A stretch of 29,539 nucleotides of DNA, taken from NCBI RefSeq assembly GCF_021922985.1, contig NZ_CP040789.1, forward strand, positions 1-29,539, in the 5' to 3' direction. Both the position numbers and the translations under genes were made by a program. Position 1 is the stretch's first letter. Every line of letters begins with the position of its first letter. The DNA is from Clavibacter michiganensis subsp. tessellarius. Its GTDB lineage: Bacteria > Actinomycetota > Actinomycetes > Actinomycetales > Microbacteriaceae. The notes below the pieces were generated by a model. That model was not told the DNA's origin, did not search any database, and worked only from the letters and a program-made list of their open reading frames with translations. Shown one piece after another: positions 15,210 through 22,276 of the stretch.

Positions 15210-15375
15210 GGTCCCCGACCGGCGGCCGCCGGTCGGGACCACGGCGGCCGCCGGCCGGAATTCACGGACAGTCAGATCCTCGCCGCCGCGCAGCTCATCG
15301 CGGCCGATCGGCCGGCGGCACAGGTCCCACGGAATCTAGGCACCTCCCGCACGACGCTCTACCGCCGGCCAGGGG
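15210..15375 (+). pseudogene. C-terminal HTH remnant of a serine resolvase
   Basis: After an in-frame TAG (15207-15209) the plus strand encodes GGRRPEFTDSQILAAAQLIA, then AADRPAAQVPRNLGTSRTTL and YRRPG. This is the linker and DNA-binding HTH that closes Tn3-type resolvases, the same type as in the intact gene at 2110-2703. No catalytic domain is present upstream. The frame runs on to 15401, overlapping the end of the opposite gene. It is a scar of an older mobile element. Confidence 0.72.
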
Positions 15376-15882
15376 TTATCGAATCCGCAGCGCCTCGATG
15401 AGGTCCGGGTACAGCCCAGCGAACTCGCTGGCGTTCCTCTCGCTCGATCGGACGCTGGGGAACGTGATGGTGGGAAGCCCCTCGAACGTGGCCTTCACGA
15501 CGATCGTGTACCACTTGTTGTCGTTGGTGACGAAGGACGCATAGCCGTTCGTGGACATGGATAGGGCGGTCAGGGCGGTCAGGGCGACGACACGCACCTC
15601 GAGTTCGTGGTCCGGCTTGACGTCTACGAACGCGACGTGAGTCTTCGTGACGGCAACGGCCGTGCCCTCCAACTTCGGAGGCTCGGGGTCATTCGAGGTC
15701 TCGAACGAGTGCGTGGCGTAGACGACGGGCTTGCCGTCGAGCGCCGTGTCGATGAGCTTCACGAGCTTGTCGAACGTGAGCTTGCGGGGGTCGCTCACGA
15801 CGCGGTAATGCACGTCGTGCTGACCGGCGAAGAACAGCCGGTCGTAGAGGATTGAGTACGTGGACTTCTCGGGTTCGGGCAT
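15376..15882 (-). CDS. Hypothetical protein, 168 residues
   Basis: Soluble alpha/beta protein with no motif I recognise. It begins MPEPEKSTYSILYDRLFFAG and contains several beta-strand-like stretches (KPVVYATHSFET, GTAVAVTKTHVAFVDVK, HELEVRVVALTAL, KWYTIVVKATFEGLPTITFP), then a short helical end (LYPDLIEALRIR). No signal peptide. The ATG at 15882 is preceded by TACCGT ending seven bases upstream, consistent with leaderless transcription; an open frame continues to 16167 but only as a shadow of the repeat gene. It lies downstream of the octapeptide-repeat gene on the same strand, 79 bases apart, so they may be functionally linked. Confidence 0.6.
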   Translation of the reverse strand: MPEPEKSTYSILYDRLFFAGQHDVHYRVVSDPRKLTFDKLVKLIDTALDGKPVVYATHSFETSNDPEPPKLEGTAVAVTKTHVAFVDVKPDHELEVRVVALTALTALSMSTNGYASFVTNDNKWYTIVVKATFEGLPTITFPSVRSSERNASEFAGLYPDLIEALRIR

Positions 15883-15961
15883 GAGCCCGACGGTAGCCCG
15901 GCGCCATGAACCGCGCGCCCTCCACATCGGGGGGCGTGCCGGCCGGCACGGCGTCGGTGCG

Positions 15962-16381
15962 CTACAGGCCGCGAGCGGCTGCGATCTGGTCGGCGATGCC
16001 GTCCAGGCCGCGTGCCCGGAGCTCGCGGATGAAGACCGGCCACGGGGGCACATTGCTCCGGTACGGCTTGTCCGCCGGGCCGGTGTAGAGGCCGCCGCCT
16101 GGGCCCGTGTGGAGCCCGCCGCCGGGTCCGGTGTGGAGCCCGCCGCCTGGGCCCGTGTGAAGGCCACCGCCGGGTCCGGTGTGGAGCCCGCCGCCTGGAC
16201 CCGTGTGGAGCCCGCCCCCGGGGCCGGTGTGCATTCCTCCGCCGGGTCCGGTGTGCATGCCTCCGCCCGGGCCGGTGTGCATTCCTCCGCCGGGGCCGGT
16301 GTGCATGCCGCCGCCGGGTCCGGTGTGCTCGCCGCCGCCCGGGCCGGTGTAGCGGTCTCGTGGCCATCCTGGGTTCGTCAT
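15962..16381 (-). CDS. TGPGGG octapeptide-repeat protein
   Basis: 139 residues. After a short start ([10 protein letters not shown]) come eleven octads of the form (H/Y)TGPGGG(E/M/L), residues about 11-98, then [19 protein letters not shown] and a short helical tail ([22 protein letters not shown]). The YTGPGGG repeat followed by a PPWPxF segment is a pattern I associate with the small proteins named 4-fold beta flower; that is recollection, not a search result, and their function is unclear to me. Every second octad position is Met in the first half and Leu in the second, so the repeats grew in blocks. TAGGTT ends six bases before the ATG. It is divergent from the RHH-like regulator, with the operator-like palindrome between them. 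Confidence 0.8.
   Translation of the reverse strand: MTNPGWPRDRYTGPGGGEHTGPGGGMHTGPGGGMHTGPGGGMHTGPGGGMHTGPGGGLHTGPGGGLHTGPGGGLHTGPGGGLHTGPGGGLHTGPGGGLYTGPADKPYRSNVPPWPVFIRELRARGLDGIADQIAAARGL
16088..16351 (-). repeat. 24-bp tandem coding repeat (eleven units)
   Basis: Eleven in-frame 24-bp units encode the octads of the TGPGGG protein. Units differ mainly at third codon positions (CCG/CCC/CCA, GGC/GGG), showing selection on the peptide rather than very recent slippage. Not a CRISPR: units abut with no spacers. Confidence 0.85.
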
Positions 16382-16429
16382 GTCGTGAACCTACGCCGAC
16401 CCCACATTCGCCGACACGCCGGGCGCTTG

Positions 16430-16459
16430 TTGCTCTTAACCCTGACCCCAGGGTTAAGT
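16430..16459 (+). promoter_or_regulatory. Promoter and palindromic operator of the RHH-like gene
   Basis: A 22-base dyad at 16436-16457 has 9-bp arms TTAACCCTG and CAGGGTTAA around ACCC. It fills the spacer of a plausible promoter: -35 TTGCTC at 16430-16435, an 18-base spacer, -10 TTAAGT at 16454-16459, then six bases to the ATG. A repressor bound there would block its own promoter and perhaps the divergent repeat-protein gene. Confidence 0.6.
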
Positions 16460-16465
16460 GGCGGC

Positions 16466-16696
16466 ATGGCTCCCAAGCGCCGCCCTCGTGGCACCCTCGT
16501 CGATCCCGTTCCCATCGGGTACGAGGTCGAGCGCGTGTCCAAGGACAAGTTCGACGCGATCGCTGATCGCGCCGGCGTCTCGCGAGCCGTCATGTTCGAG
16601 CTGGTCGTCGACCACCTCGAACTCACCGATCAGGGCATCCCCACGTGGATGCCTCCCAAGAGTCGAGAGGGTGAGCTGCCTATCGAGCCCACTTAA
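16466..16696 (+). CDS. Small ribbon-helix-helix-like DNA-binding regulator
   Basis: 76 residues. A basic start (MAPKRRPRGTLVDP) leads to a strand-like VPIGYEVERVSKD, then a helix-turn-helix-sized pair (KFDAIADRAGVSRAVMFELVVDHLEL), the layout of Arc/CopG/MetJ proteins, with a short tail. These bind DNA as dimers and often repress plasmid copy, partition or toxin-antitoxin promoters. The palindrome directly upstream overlaps the likely -10 box, so autorepression is probable. No toxin partner follows: the next feature is a terminator-like hairpin, then the replication-type gene, whose copy number it might influence. The family is inferred from the pattern of residues, without a database match. 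Confidence 0.6.
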   Translation: MAPKRRPRGTLVDPVPIGYEVERVSKDKFDAIADRAGVSRAVMFELVVDHLELTDQGIPTWMPPKSREGELPIEPT

Positions 16697-16703
16697 CGAG
16701 CAT

Positions 16704-16779
16704 GGCCCCCCGCTTTCGCGAGGGGCCGAAGCACTGCGCCTGAGACCCCCGATTGTTTGGCGACAACGGGTCTGAGGCG
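16704..16779 (+). terminator. Two strong hairpins between the regulator and the Rep-like gene
   Basis: Bases 16704-16727 form a 10-position stem with one mismatch and loop TTTC, 8 bases after the regulator stop, a likely terminator. Bases 16737-16748 pair with 16768-16779 (11 pairs, one G-G mismatch) with an extra TTGT/ACAA pairing inside. The second is larger than needed for termination and may belong to the control region or origin of the following gene. Confidence 0.55.
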
Positions 16780-16994
16780 GATCGAGCAGAAGAACCGGCT
16801 TACCAGGGCCGGGGCTTCGTCGCGTCCATCTACACATCTATGGAAGCAGGCCCATCATAACCACGTCCGCGGACCTCACAACACCTCCGACACGCAAGAC
16901 ACGTGCGTATTTCCGCAGGTTGGCAAACGCCTCGAGCGAGCCGACGCTGCCCGGGTTGGAGGCGTCGAGCGCGCGCGTCGAGGAGGACGCGCCG

Positions 16995-18590
16995 ATGTCG
17001 TGGGCGTTGCCGGTGCCAGCCGGTGCGTACGCGAAGGTGCCGGCGTGGACGTCGCCGGCCGCGTGGATGGCCGCCGTCCGTGCGGACGTGCTCTCGGCCG
17101 AGGGCTACGCCGCCCGCCGGCGGATCGACGTCAGCGTCCGGAAGTACCTGGCCGTGGCCGTCGTCGAGCGTCGGGCGGCGGACTTCAAGACCGGTCGCAG
17201 CGTCACGACGAGCAACGCGACGGTGGCGTGGCGCGCGTCCAAGCTCATCCGTCAGAACGTGAGCAAGCGGGTCGCGGAGCGCGCTCGGGCGTTGCTCATC
17301 GCGCGAGGGTTCTCCGTGACGATCGTCGAGGGCCGTGAGCTCACGGTCGATGAGACGGAGGCGGCGTTCCTCTGGCATGGCGGGTACCAGGTTGCGGCGG
17401 CGTCCGTGCGGGCGTTGACGGTGCCTCGCAGGTTCGTGTCTGACCCTTCAACTGGCGGCCTATCTGTCTCTACCCGAGACACCCCATCTAGTCCTGTTCT
17501 TAAGTTGGTTACCAAGGGCCGTCGTCCGTCGAAAGCTCGCCCTCCGCAGGCTCCGCCGCAGCGCGCTGCCGCGCGCAGGATGGCCGCTCCGCGGCCTGCA
17601 TTGACGAATCCAACGTGCAAAGTCCCGAAGGACCGGGCACCTCGCACGCTGGCAACGATTCGTCTCGCGGCTCAGCTCCAGCAGCGCATGCCGTGGCTGG
17701 GACGCGGCATTCACCAGGGGCATGTCTGCGACATGCTCGACAGGAATCTCGACACGTCGCGCTATGCGCGATGGGTGCAGCGCGACGGCCGTCGGGTGCT
17801 CCTGGTTGATGACCGGGACATCACGTCTCGGATCGAAGCGAAGTTCCGGGATCTGGGGGTTCCGTTCCTCGATGCGCCTGTGCAGCGCGACCCGATCGGA
17901 TATCTCGCGTGGGGTATTCAGATGGCGATTGATCCGAGCGAGGAGACACGCATGGAGCGATATGACCGCGAGCAGGAAGCCTCCGCCGAGCGCGCCCAGC
18001 AGCGCCAGGCGGAGGCCGATCGGGAGGCCGCGCGTCGCGGCGTCGAGGACTCCCCCGAGCACCGTGCGTTCCTGGAGCAGGAACGCGAGCTCCGCGCGGC
18101 CGCGTCTCGGCGCCGGCCGGCCCCGGCCGTGCCGGTCGCACTCCCCCACGAGCCGACGCGACGCTCATCCGACGTCGCGGGCTCGGTCGGGATCGACGAG
18201 CTCGTCACGGCGGCGCTGCTCGGTGAGGGTCGACACCCGGCGGAGTTCCCCACCGGTGTCCAGGAGCTCCACGGCCGCGTGCTCCGCCTCGCGCGGATGC
18301 TTACCGATCGCGGCTGGGAGCTCGACGCGGACGCTGCTCGCGCAGCGGGCGACGTCGTGCTGACGGACGCGGCCGGTGCCGGCCGCATCGCGTTCGCTCC
18401 GCCGGTCGAGCTGCCGGCGGATGCCATCTGGCGGACCGGCGCCGACGGCGCCGAGCTCGACGACGACGTGACCGTGCACGAGTACGTCGGTCGAGTCGAG
18501 ACGTCTGCACGCCTGGCGGCCGTGCAGGAAGGTGCAGCCCCGGCTGACGACGGTTCGTCGCTCCGCAGCGCGGAGCGACGAACCGAGTAG
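16995..18590 (+). CDS. Probable replication-initiation / telomere-associated protein
   Basis: 531 residues from the ATG at 16995, which has GAGGAGG eight bases upstream; a TTG at 16920 would add 25 residues but lacks a ribosome-binding site. The N-terminal domain (to about 150) has AWMAAVRADVLSAEGYAARR, SVTTSNATVAWRASKLIR and the helical pair ERARALLIARGFSV with ELTVDETEAAFLWHGGYQVAA, resembling actinobacterial plasmid Rep winged-helix domains. A Pro/Arg-rich linker (about 155-200) with lower GC separates it from a second domain (PWLGRGIHQGHVCDML ... RWVQRDGRRVLLVDDRDITS ... GVPFLDAPVQRDPIGYLAWG), then a charged helix (about 315-370). It is the last gene before the putative replicon end, and its 3' end lies inside a subterminal palindrome. 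Family assignment is tentative. Confidence 0.55.
   Translation: MSWALPVPAGAYAKVPAWTSPAAWMAAVRADVLSAEGYAARRRIDVSVRKYLAVAVVERRAADFKTGRSVTTSNATVAWRASKLIRQNVSKRVAERARALLIARGFSVTIVEGRELTVDETEAAFLWHGGYQVAAASVRALTVPRRFVSDPSTGGLSVSTRDTPSSPVLKLVTKGRRPSKARPPQAPPQRAAARRMAAPRPALTNPTCKVPKDRAPRTLATIRLAAQLQQRMPWLGRGIHQGHVCDMLDRNLDTSRYARWVQRDGRRVLLVDDRDITSRIEAKFRDLGVPFLDAPVQRDPIGYLAWGIQMAIDPSEETRMERYDREQEASAERAQQRQAEADREAARRGVEDSPEHRAFLEQERELRAAASRRRPAPAVPVALPHEPTRRSSDVAGSVGIDELVTAALLGEGRHPAEFPTGVQELHGRVLRLARMLTDRGWELDADAARAAGDVVLTDAAGAGRIAFAPPVELPADAIWRTGADGAELDDDVTVHEYVGRVETSARLAAVQEGAAPADDGSSLRSAERRTE
18551..18585. repeat. Subterminal 16-bp perfect hairpin, loop AGC
   Basis: Bases 18551-18566 pair perfectly with 18570-18585 around a three-base loop. 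It lies within the last codons of the Rep-like gene (SSLRSAERRTE). Small triloop hairpins of this type are typical of telomeres of actinobacterial linear replicons. Confidence 0.85.
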
Positions 18591-18615
18591 CCCCGTACGC
18601 GTGCCCCTTACGCCA

Positions 18616-18638
18616 CCCCCTTACTCATAGTAAGGGGG
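18616..18638. repeat. Terminal-region hairpin CCCCCTTACT / AGTAAGGGGG
   Basis: Perfect 10-bp stem with loop CAT. The half CCCCTTAC also occurs as a direct repeat just before it (18604-18611). Confidence 0.85.
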
Positions 18639-18701
18639 CTGTACCCGGTTTTGCCCCGTCCCCGCGCTCCACCCCGGCTTCGCCGCTCCCCAACCTCCCA
18701 C

Positions 18702-18720
18702 GCACCTCGTTCCTCAGTGT
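18702..18720. other. Asymmetric core at the axis of the inverted repeat
   Basis: Nineteen bases, GCACCTCGTTCCTCAGTGT, which do not form a full palindrome; only CAC/GTG at 18703-18705 and 18717-18719 still pair, leaving an 11-base unpaired loop. The size suits a hairpin loop at a closed DNA end or a fold-back junction. Confidence 0.8.
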
Positions 18721-18783
18721 GTGGGAGGTTGGGGAGCGGCGAAGCCGGGGTGGAGCGCGGGGACGGGGCAAAACCGGGTACAG

Positions 18784-18806
18784 CCCCCTTACTATGAGTA
18801 AGGGGG
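18784..18806. repeat. Terminal-region hairpin, right-arm copy
   Basis: Mirror of the 10-bp hairpin at 18616-18638, here with loop ATG. Confidence 0.85.
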
Positions 18807-18831
18807 TGGCGTAAGGGGCACGCGTACGGGG

Positions 18832-20427
18832 CTACTCGGTTCGTCGCTCCGCGCTGCGGAGCGACGAACCGTCGTCAGCCGGGGCTGCACCTTCCTGCAC
18901 GGCCGCCAGGCGTGCAGACGTCTCGACTCGACCGACGTACTCGTGCACGGTCACGTCGTCGTCGAGCTCGGCGCCGTCGGCGCCGGTCCGCCAGATGGCA
19001 TCCGCCGGCAGCTCGACCGGCGGAGCGAACGCGATGCGGCCGGCACCGGCCGCGTCCGTCAGCACGACGTCGCCCGCTGCGCGAGCAGCGTCCGCGTCGA
19101 GCTCCCAGCCGCGATCGGTAAGCATCCGCGCGAGGCGGAGCACGCGGCCGTGGAGCTCCTGGACACCGGTGGGGAACTCCGCCGGGTGTCGACCCTCACC
19201 GAGCAGCGCCGCCGTGACGAGCTCGTCGATCCCGACCGAGCCCGCGACGTCGGATGAGCGTCGCGTCGGCTCGTGGGGGAGTGCGACCGGCACGGCCGGG
19301 GCCGGCCGGCGCCGAGACGCGGCCGCGCGGAGCTCGCGTTCCTGCTCCAGGAACGCACGGTGCTCGGGGGAGTCCTCGACGCCGCGACGCGCGGCCTCCC
19401 GATCGGCCTCCGCCTGGCGCTGCTGGGCGCGCTCGGCGGAGGCTTCCTGCTCGCGGTCATATCGCTCCATGCGTGTCTCCTCGCTCGGATCAATCGCCAT
19501 CTGAATACCCCACGCGAGATATCCGATCGGGTCGCGCTGCACAGGCGCATCGAGGAACGGAACCCCCAGATCCCGGAACTTCGCTTCGATCCGAGACGTG
19601 ATGTCCCGGTCATCAACCAGGAGCACCCGACGGCCGTCGCGCTGCACCCATCGCGCATAGCGCGACGTGTCGAGATTCCTGTCGAGCATGTCGCAGACAT
19701 GCCCCTGGTGAATGCCGCGTCCCAGCCACGGCATGCGCTGCTGGAGCTGAGCCGCGAGACGAATCGTTGCCAGCGTGCGAGGTGCCCGGTCCTTCGGGAC
19801 TTTGCACGTTGGATTCGTCAATGCAGGCCGCGGAGCGGCCATCCTGCGCGCGGCAGCGCGCTGCGGCGGAGCCTGCGGAGGGCGAGCTTTCGACGGACGA
19901 CGGCCCTTGGTAACCAACTTAAGAACAGGACTAGATGGGGTGTCTCGGGTAGAGACAGATAGGCCGCCAGTTGAAGGGTCAGACACGAACCTGCGAGGCA
20001 CCGTCAACGCCCGCACGGACGCCGCCGCAACCTGGTACCCGCCATGCCAGAGGAACGCCGCCTCCGTCTCATCGACCGTGAGCTCACGGCCCTCGACGAT
20101 CGTCACGGAGAACCCTCGCGCGATGAGCAACGCCCGAGCGCGCTCCGCGACCCGCTTGCTCACGTTCTGACGGATGAGCTTGGACGCGCGCCACGCCACC
20201 GTCGCGTTGCTCGTCGTGACGCTGCGACCGGTCTTGAAGTCCGCCGCCCGACGCTCGACGACGGCCACGGCCAGGTACTTCCGGACGCTGACGTCGATCC
20301 GCCGGCGGGCGGCGTAGCCCTCGGCCGAGAGCACGTCCGCACGGACGGCGGCCATCCACGCGGCCGGCGACGTCCACGCCGGCACCTTCGCGTACGCACC
20401 GGCTGGCACCGGCAACGCCCACGACAT
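18832..20427 (-). CDS. Probable replication-initiation / telomere-associated protein, right-arm copy
   Basis: Translation identical to the 531-residue protein of the left arm; the TTG alternative start is at 20502. The two copies converge head-on at the axis with 241 bases between their stops. Confidence 0.55.
   Translation of the reverse strand: MSWALPVPAGAYAKVPAWTSPAAWMAAVRADVLSAEGYAARRRIDVSVRKYLAVAVVERRAADFKTGRSVTTSNATVAWRASKLIRQNVSKRVAERARALLIARGFSVTIVEGRELTVDETEAAFLWHGGYQVAAASVRALTVPRRFVSDPSTGGLSVSTRDTPSSPVLKLVTKGRRPSKARPPQAPPQRAAARRMAAPRPALTNPTCKVPKDRAPRTLATIRLAAQLQQRMPWLGRGIHQGHVCDMLDRNLDTSRYARWVQRDGRRVLLVDDRDITSRIEAKFRDLGVPFLDAPVQRDPIGYLAWGIQMAIDPSEETRMERYDREQEASAERAQQRQAEADREAARRGVEDSPEHRAFLEQERELRAAASRRRPAPAVPVALPHEPTRRSSDVAGSVGIDELVTAALLGEGRHPAEFPTGVQELHGRVLRLARMLTDRGWELDADAARAAGDVVLTDAAGAGRIAFAPPVELPADAIWRTGADGAELDDDVTVHEYVGRVETSARLAAVQEGAAPADDGSSLRSAERRTE
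18837..18871. repeat. Subterminal 16-bp hairpin, right-arm copy
   Basis: Mirror of 18551-18585, here with loop GCT. Confidence 0.85.
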
Positions 20428-20642
20428 CGGCGCGTCCTCCTCGACGCGCGCGCTCGACGCCTCCAACCCGGGCAGCGTCGGCTCGCTCGAGGCGTTTGCC
20501 AACCTGCGGAAATACGCACGTGTCTTGCGTGTCGGAGGTGTTGTGAGGTCCGCGGACGTGGTTATGATGGGCCTGCTTCCATAGATGTGTAGATGGACGC
20601 GACGAAGCCCCGGCCCTGGTAAGCCGGTTCTTCTGCTCGATC

Positions 20643-20718
20643 CGCCTCAGACCCGTTGTCGCCAAACAATCGGGGGTCTCAGGCGCAGTGCTTCGGCCCC
20701 TCGCGAAAGCGGGGGGCC
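20643..20718 (-). terminator. Two strong hairpins, right-arm copy
   Basis: Mirror of the hairpins at 16704-16727 and 16737-16779. Confidence 0.55.
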
Positions 20719-20725
20719 ATGCTCG

Positions 20726-20956
20726 TTAAGTGGGCTCGATAGGCAGCTCACCCTCTCGACTCTTGGGAGGCATCCACGTGGGGATGCCCTGATCGGTGAG
20801 TTCGAGGTGGTCGACGACCAGCTCGAACATGACGGCTCGCGAGACGCCGGCGCGATCAGCGATCGCGTCGAACTTGTCCTTGGACACGCGCTCGACCTCG
20901 TACCCGATGGGAACGGGATCGACGAGGGTGCCACGAGGGCGGCGCTTGGGAGCCAT
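20726..20956 (-). CDS. Small RHH-like regulator, right-arm copy
   Basis: Identical 76-residue protein; same start and upstream operator as the left-arm copy. Confidence 0.6.
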   Translation of the reverse strand: MAPKRRPRGTLVDPVPIGYEVERVSKDKFDAIADRAGVSRAVMFELVVDHLELTDQGIPTWMPPKSREGELPIEPT

Positions 20957-20962
20957 GCCGCC

Positions 20963-20992
20963 ACTTAACCCTGGGGTCAGGGTTAAGAGCAA
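20963..20992 (-). promoter_or_regulatory. Promoter and palindromic operator, right-arm copy
   Basis: Mirror of 16430-16459; the 22-base dyad is at 20965-20986. Confidence 0.6.
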
Positions 20993-21040
20993 CAAGCGCC
21001 CGGCGTGTCGGCGAATGTGGGGTCGGCGTAGGTTCACGAC

Positions 21041-21460
21041 ATGACGAACCCAGGATGGCCACGAGACCGCTACACCGGCCCGGGCGGCGGCGAGCACACC
21101 GGACCCGGCGGCGGCATGCACACCGGCCCCGGCGGAGGAATGCACACCGGCCCGGGCGGAGGCATGCACACCGGACCCGGCGGAGGAATGCACACCGGCC
21201 CCGGGGGCGGGCTCCACACGGGTCCAGGCGGCGGGCTCCACACCGGACCCGGCGGTGGCCTTCACACGGGCCCAGGCGGCGGGCTCCACACCGGACCCGG
21301 CGGCGGGCTCCACACGGGCCCAGGCGGCGGCCTCTACACCGGCCCGGCGGACAAGCCGTACCGGAGCAATGTGCCCCCGTGGCCGGTCTTCATCCGCGAG
21401 CTCCGGGCACGCGGCCTGGACGGCATCGCCGACCAGATCGCAGCCGCTCGCGGCCTGTAG
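21041..21460 (+). CDS. TGPGGG octapeptide-repeat protein, right-arm copy
   Basis: Identical 139-residue protein with eleven octads encoded at 21071-21334. Identity across a slippage-prone 24-bp tandem array, with the same unit order, argues that both arms are one sequence read twice or are kept identical. Confidence 0.8.
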   Translation: MTNPGWPRDRYTGPGGGEHTGPGGGMHTGPGGGMHTGPGGGMHTGPGGGMHTGPGGGLHTGPGGGLHTGPGGGLHTGPGGGLHTGPGGGLHTGPGGGLYTGPADKPYRSNVPPWPVFIRELRARGLDGIADQIAAARGL

Positions 21461-21539
21461 CGCACCGACGCCGTGCCGGCCGGCACGCCCCCCGATGTGG
21501 AGGGCGCGCGGTTCATGGCGCCGGGCTACCGTCGGGCTC

Positions 21540-22046
21540 ATGCCCGAACCCGAGAAGTCCACGTACTCAATCCTCTACGACCGGCTGTTCTTCGCCGGTC
21601 AGCACGACGTGCATTACCGCGTCGTGAGCGACCCCCGCAAGCTCACGTTCGACAAGCTCGTGAAGCTCATCGACACGGCGCTCGACGGCAAGCCCGTCGT
21701 CTACGCCACGCACTCGTTCGAGACCTCGAATGACCCCGAGCCTCCGAAGTTGGAGGGCACGGCCGTTGCCGTCACGAAGACTCACGTCGCGTTCGTAGAC
21801 GTCAAGCCGGACCACGAACTCGAGGTGCGTGTCGTCGCCCTGACCGCCCTGACCGCCCTATCCATGTCCACGAACGGCTATGCGTCCTTCGTCACCAACG
21901 ACAACAAGTGGTACACGATCGTCGTGAAGGCCACGTTCGAGGGGCTTCCCACCATCACGTTCCCCAGCGTCCGATCGAGCGAGAGGAACGCCAGCGAGTT
22001 CGCTGGGCTGTACCCGGACCTCATCGAGGCGCTGCGGATTCGATAA
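21540..22046 (+). CDS. Hypothetical protein (168 residues), right-arm copy
   Basis: Identical to the minus-strand gene at 15376-15882, including the TACCGT box seven bases before the ATG. Confidence 0.6.
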   Translation: MPEPEKSTYSILYDRLFFAGQHDVHYRVVSDPRKLTFDKLVKLIDTALDGKPVVYATHSFETSNDPEPPKLEGTAVAVTKTHVAFVDVKPDHELEVRVVALTALTALSMSTNGYASFVTNDNKWYTIVVKATFEGLPTITFPSVRSSERNASEFAGLYPDLIEALRIR

Positions 22047-22212
22047 CCCCTGGCCGGCGGTAGAGCGTCGTGCGGGAGGTGCCTAGATTCCGTGGGACCT
22101 GTGCCGCCGGCCGATCGGCCGCGATGAGCTGCGCGGCGGCGAGGATCTGACTGTCCGTGAATTCCGGCCGGCGGCCGCCGTGGTCCCGACCGGCGGCCGC
22201 CGGTCGGGGACC
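22047..22212 (-). pseudogene. Serine resolvase C-terminal remnant, right-arm copy
   Basis: Mirror of the HTH remnant at 15210-15375. Confidence 0.7.
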
Positions 22213-22276
22213 CTACCGGGGCGCCTGGACTCGAAACTCTCGCAAGAGGCTGTCGAGACCACGGCCCGGCGGGAGA

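Larger units (their letters stand above)
7889..18701 (+). repeat. Giant inverted repeat, left arm
   Basis: Each base x equals the complement of base 37422-x. Register is kept without indels from 18701 back to about 8745, as shown by identical mirrored gene boundaries. The part from 7889 to about 8745 is matched only imperfectly on the right. Confidence 0.95.
18591..18831. other. Putative replicon end (telomere-like region, both copies)
   Basis: No gene fits in these 241 bases. They hold the hairpin at 18616-18638, a CGGC-TTC-GCCG mini-hairpin at 18675-18685 (GAA triloop on the other strand), the axis core and the mirror images of all these. Reading outward from the axis on the plus strand, 18722-18778 is G-rich with several GGG/GGGG runs. 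Together with the Rep-like gene this suggests the end of a linear replicon rather than an ordinary intergenic region. It could also be a replication origin in a dimeric form. Confidence 0.5.

Noticed and set aside
16088..16351. CRISPR array
   Set aside because: The 24-bp units abut without spacers, stay in frame and encode an octapeptide repeat.
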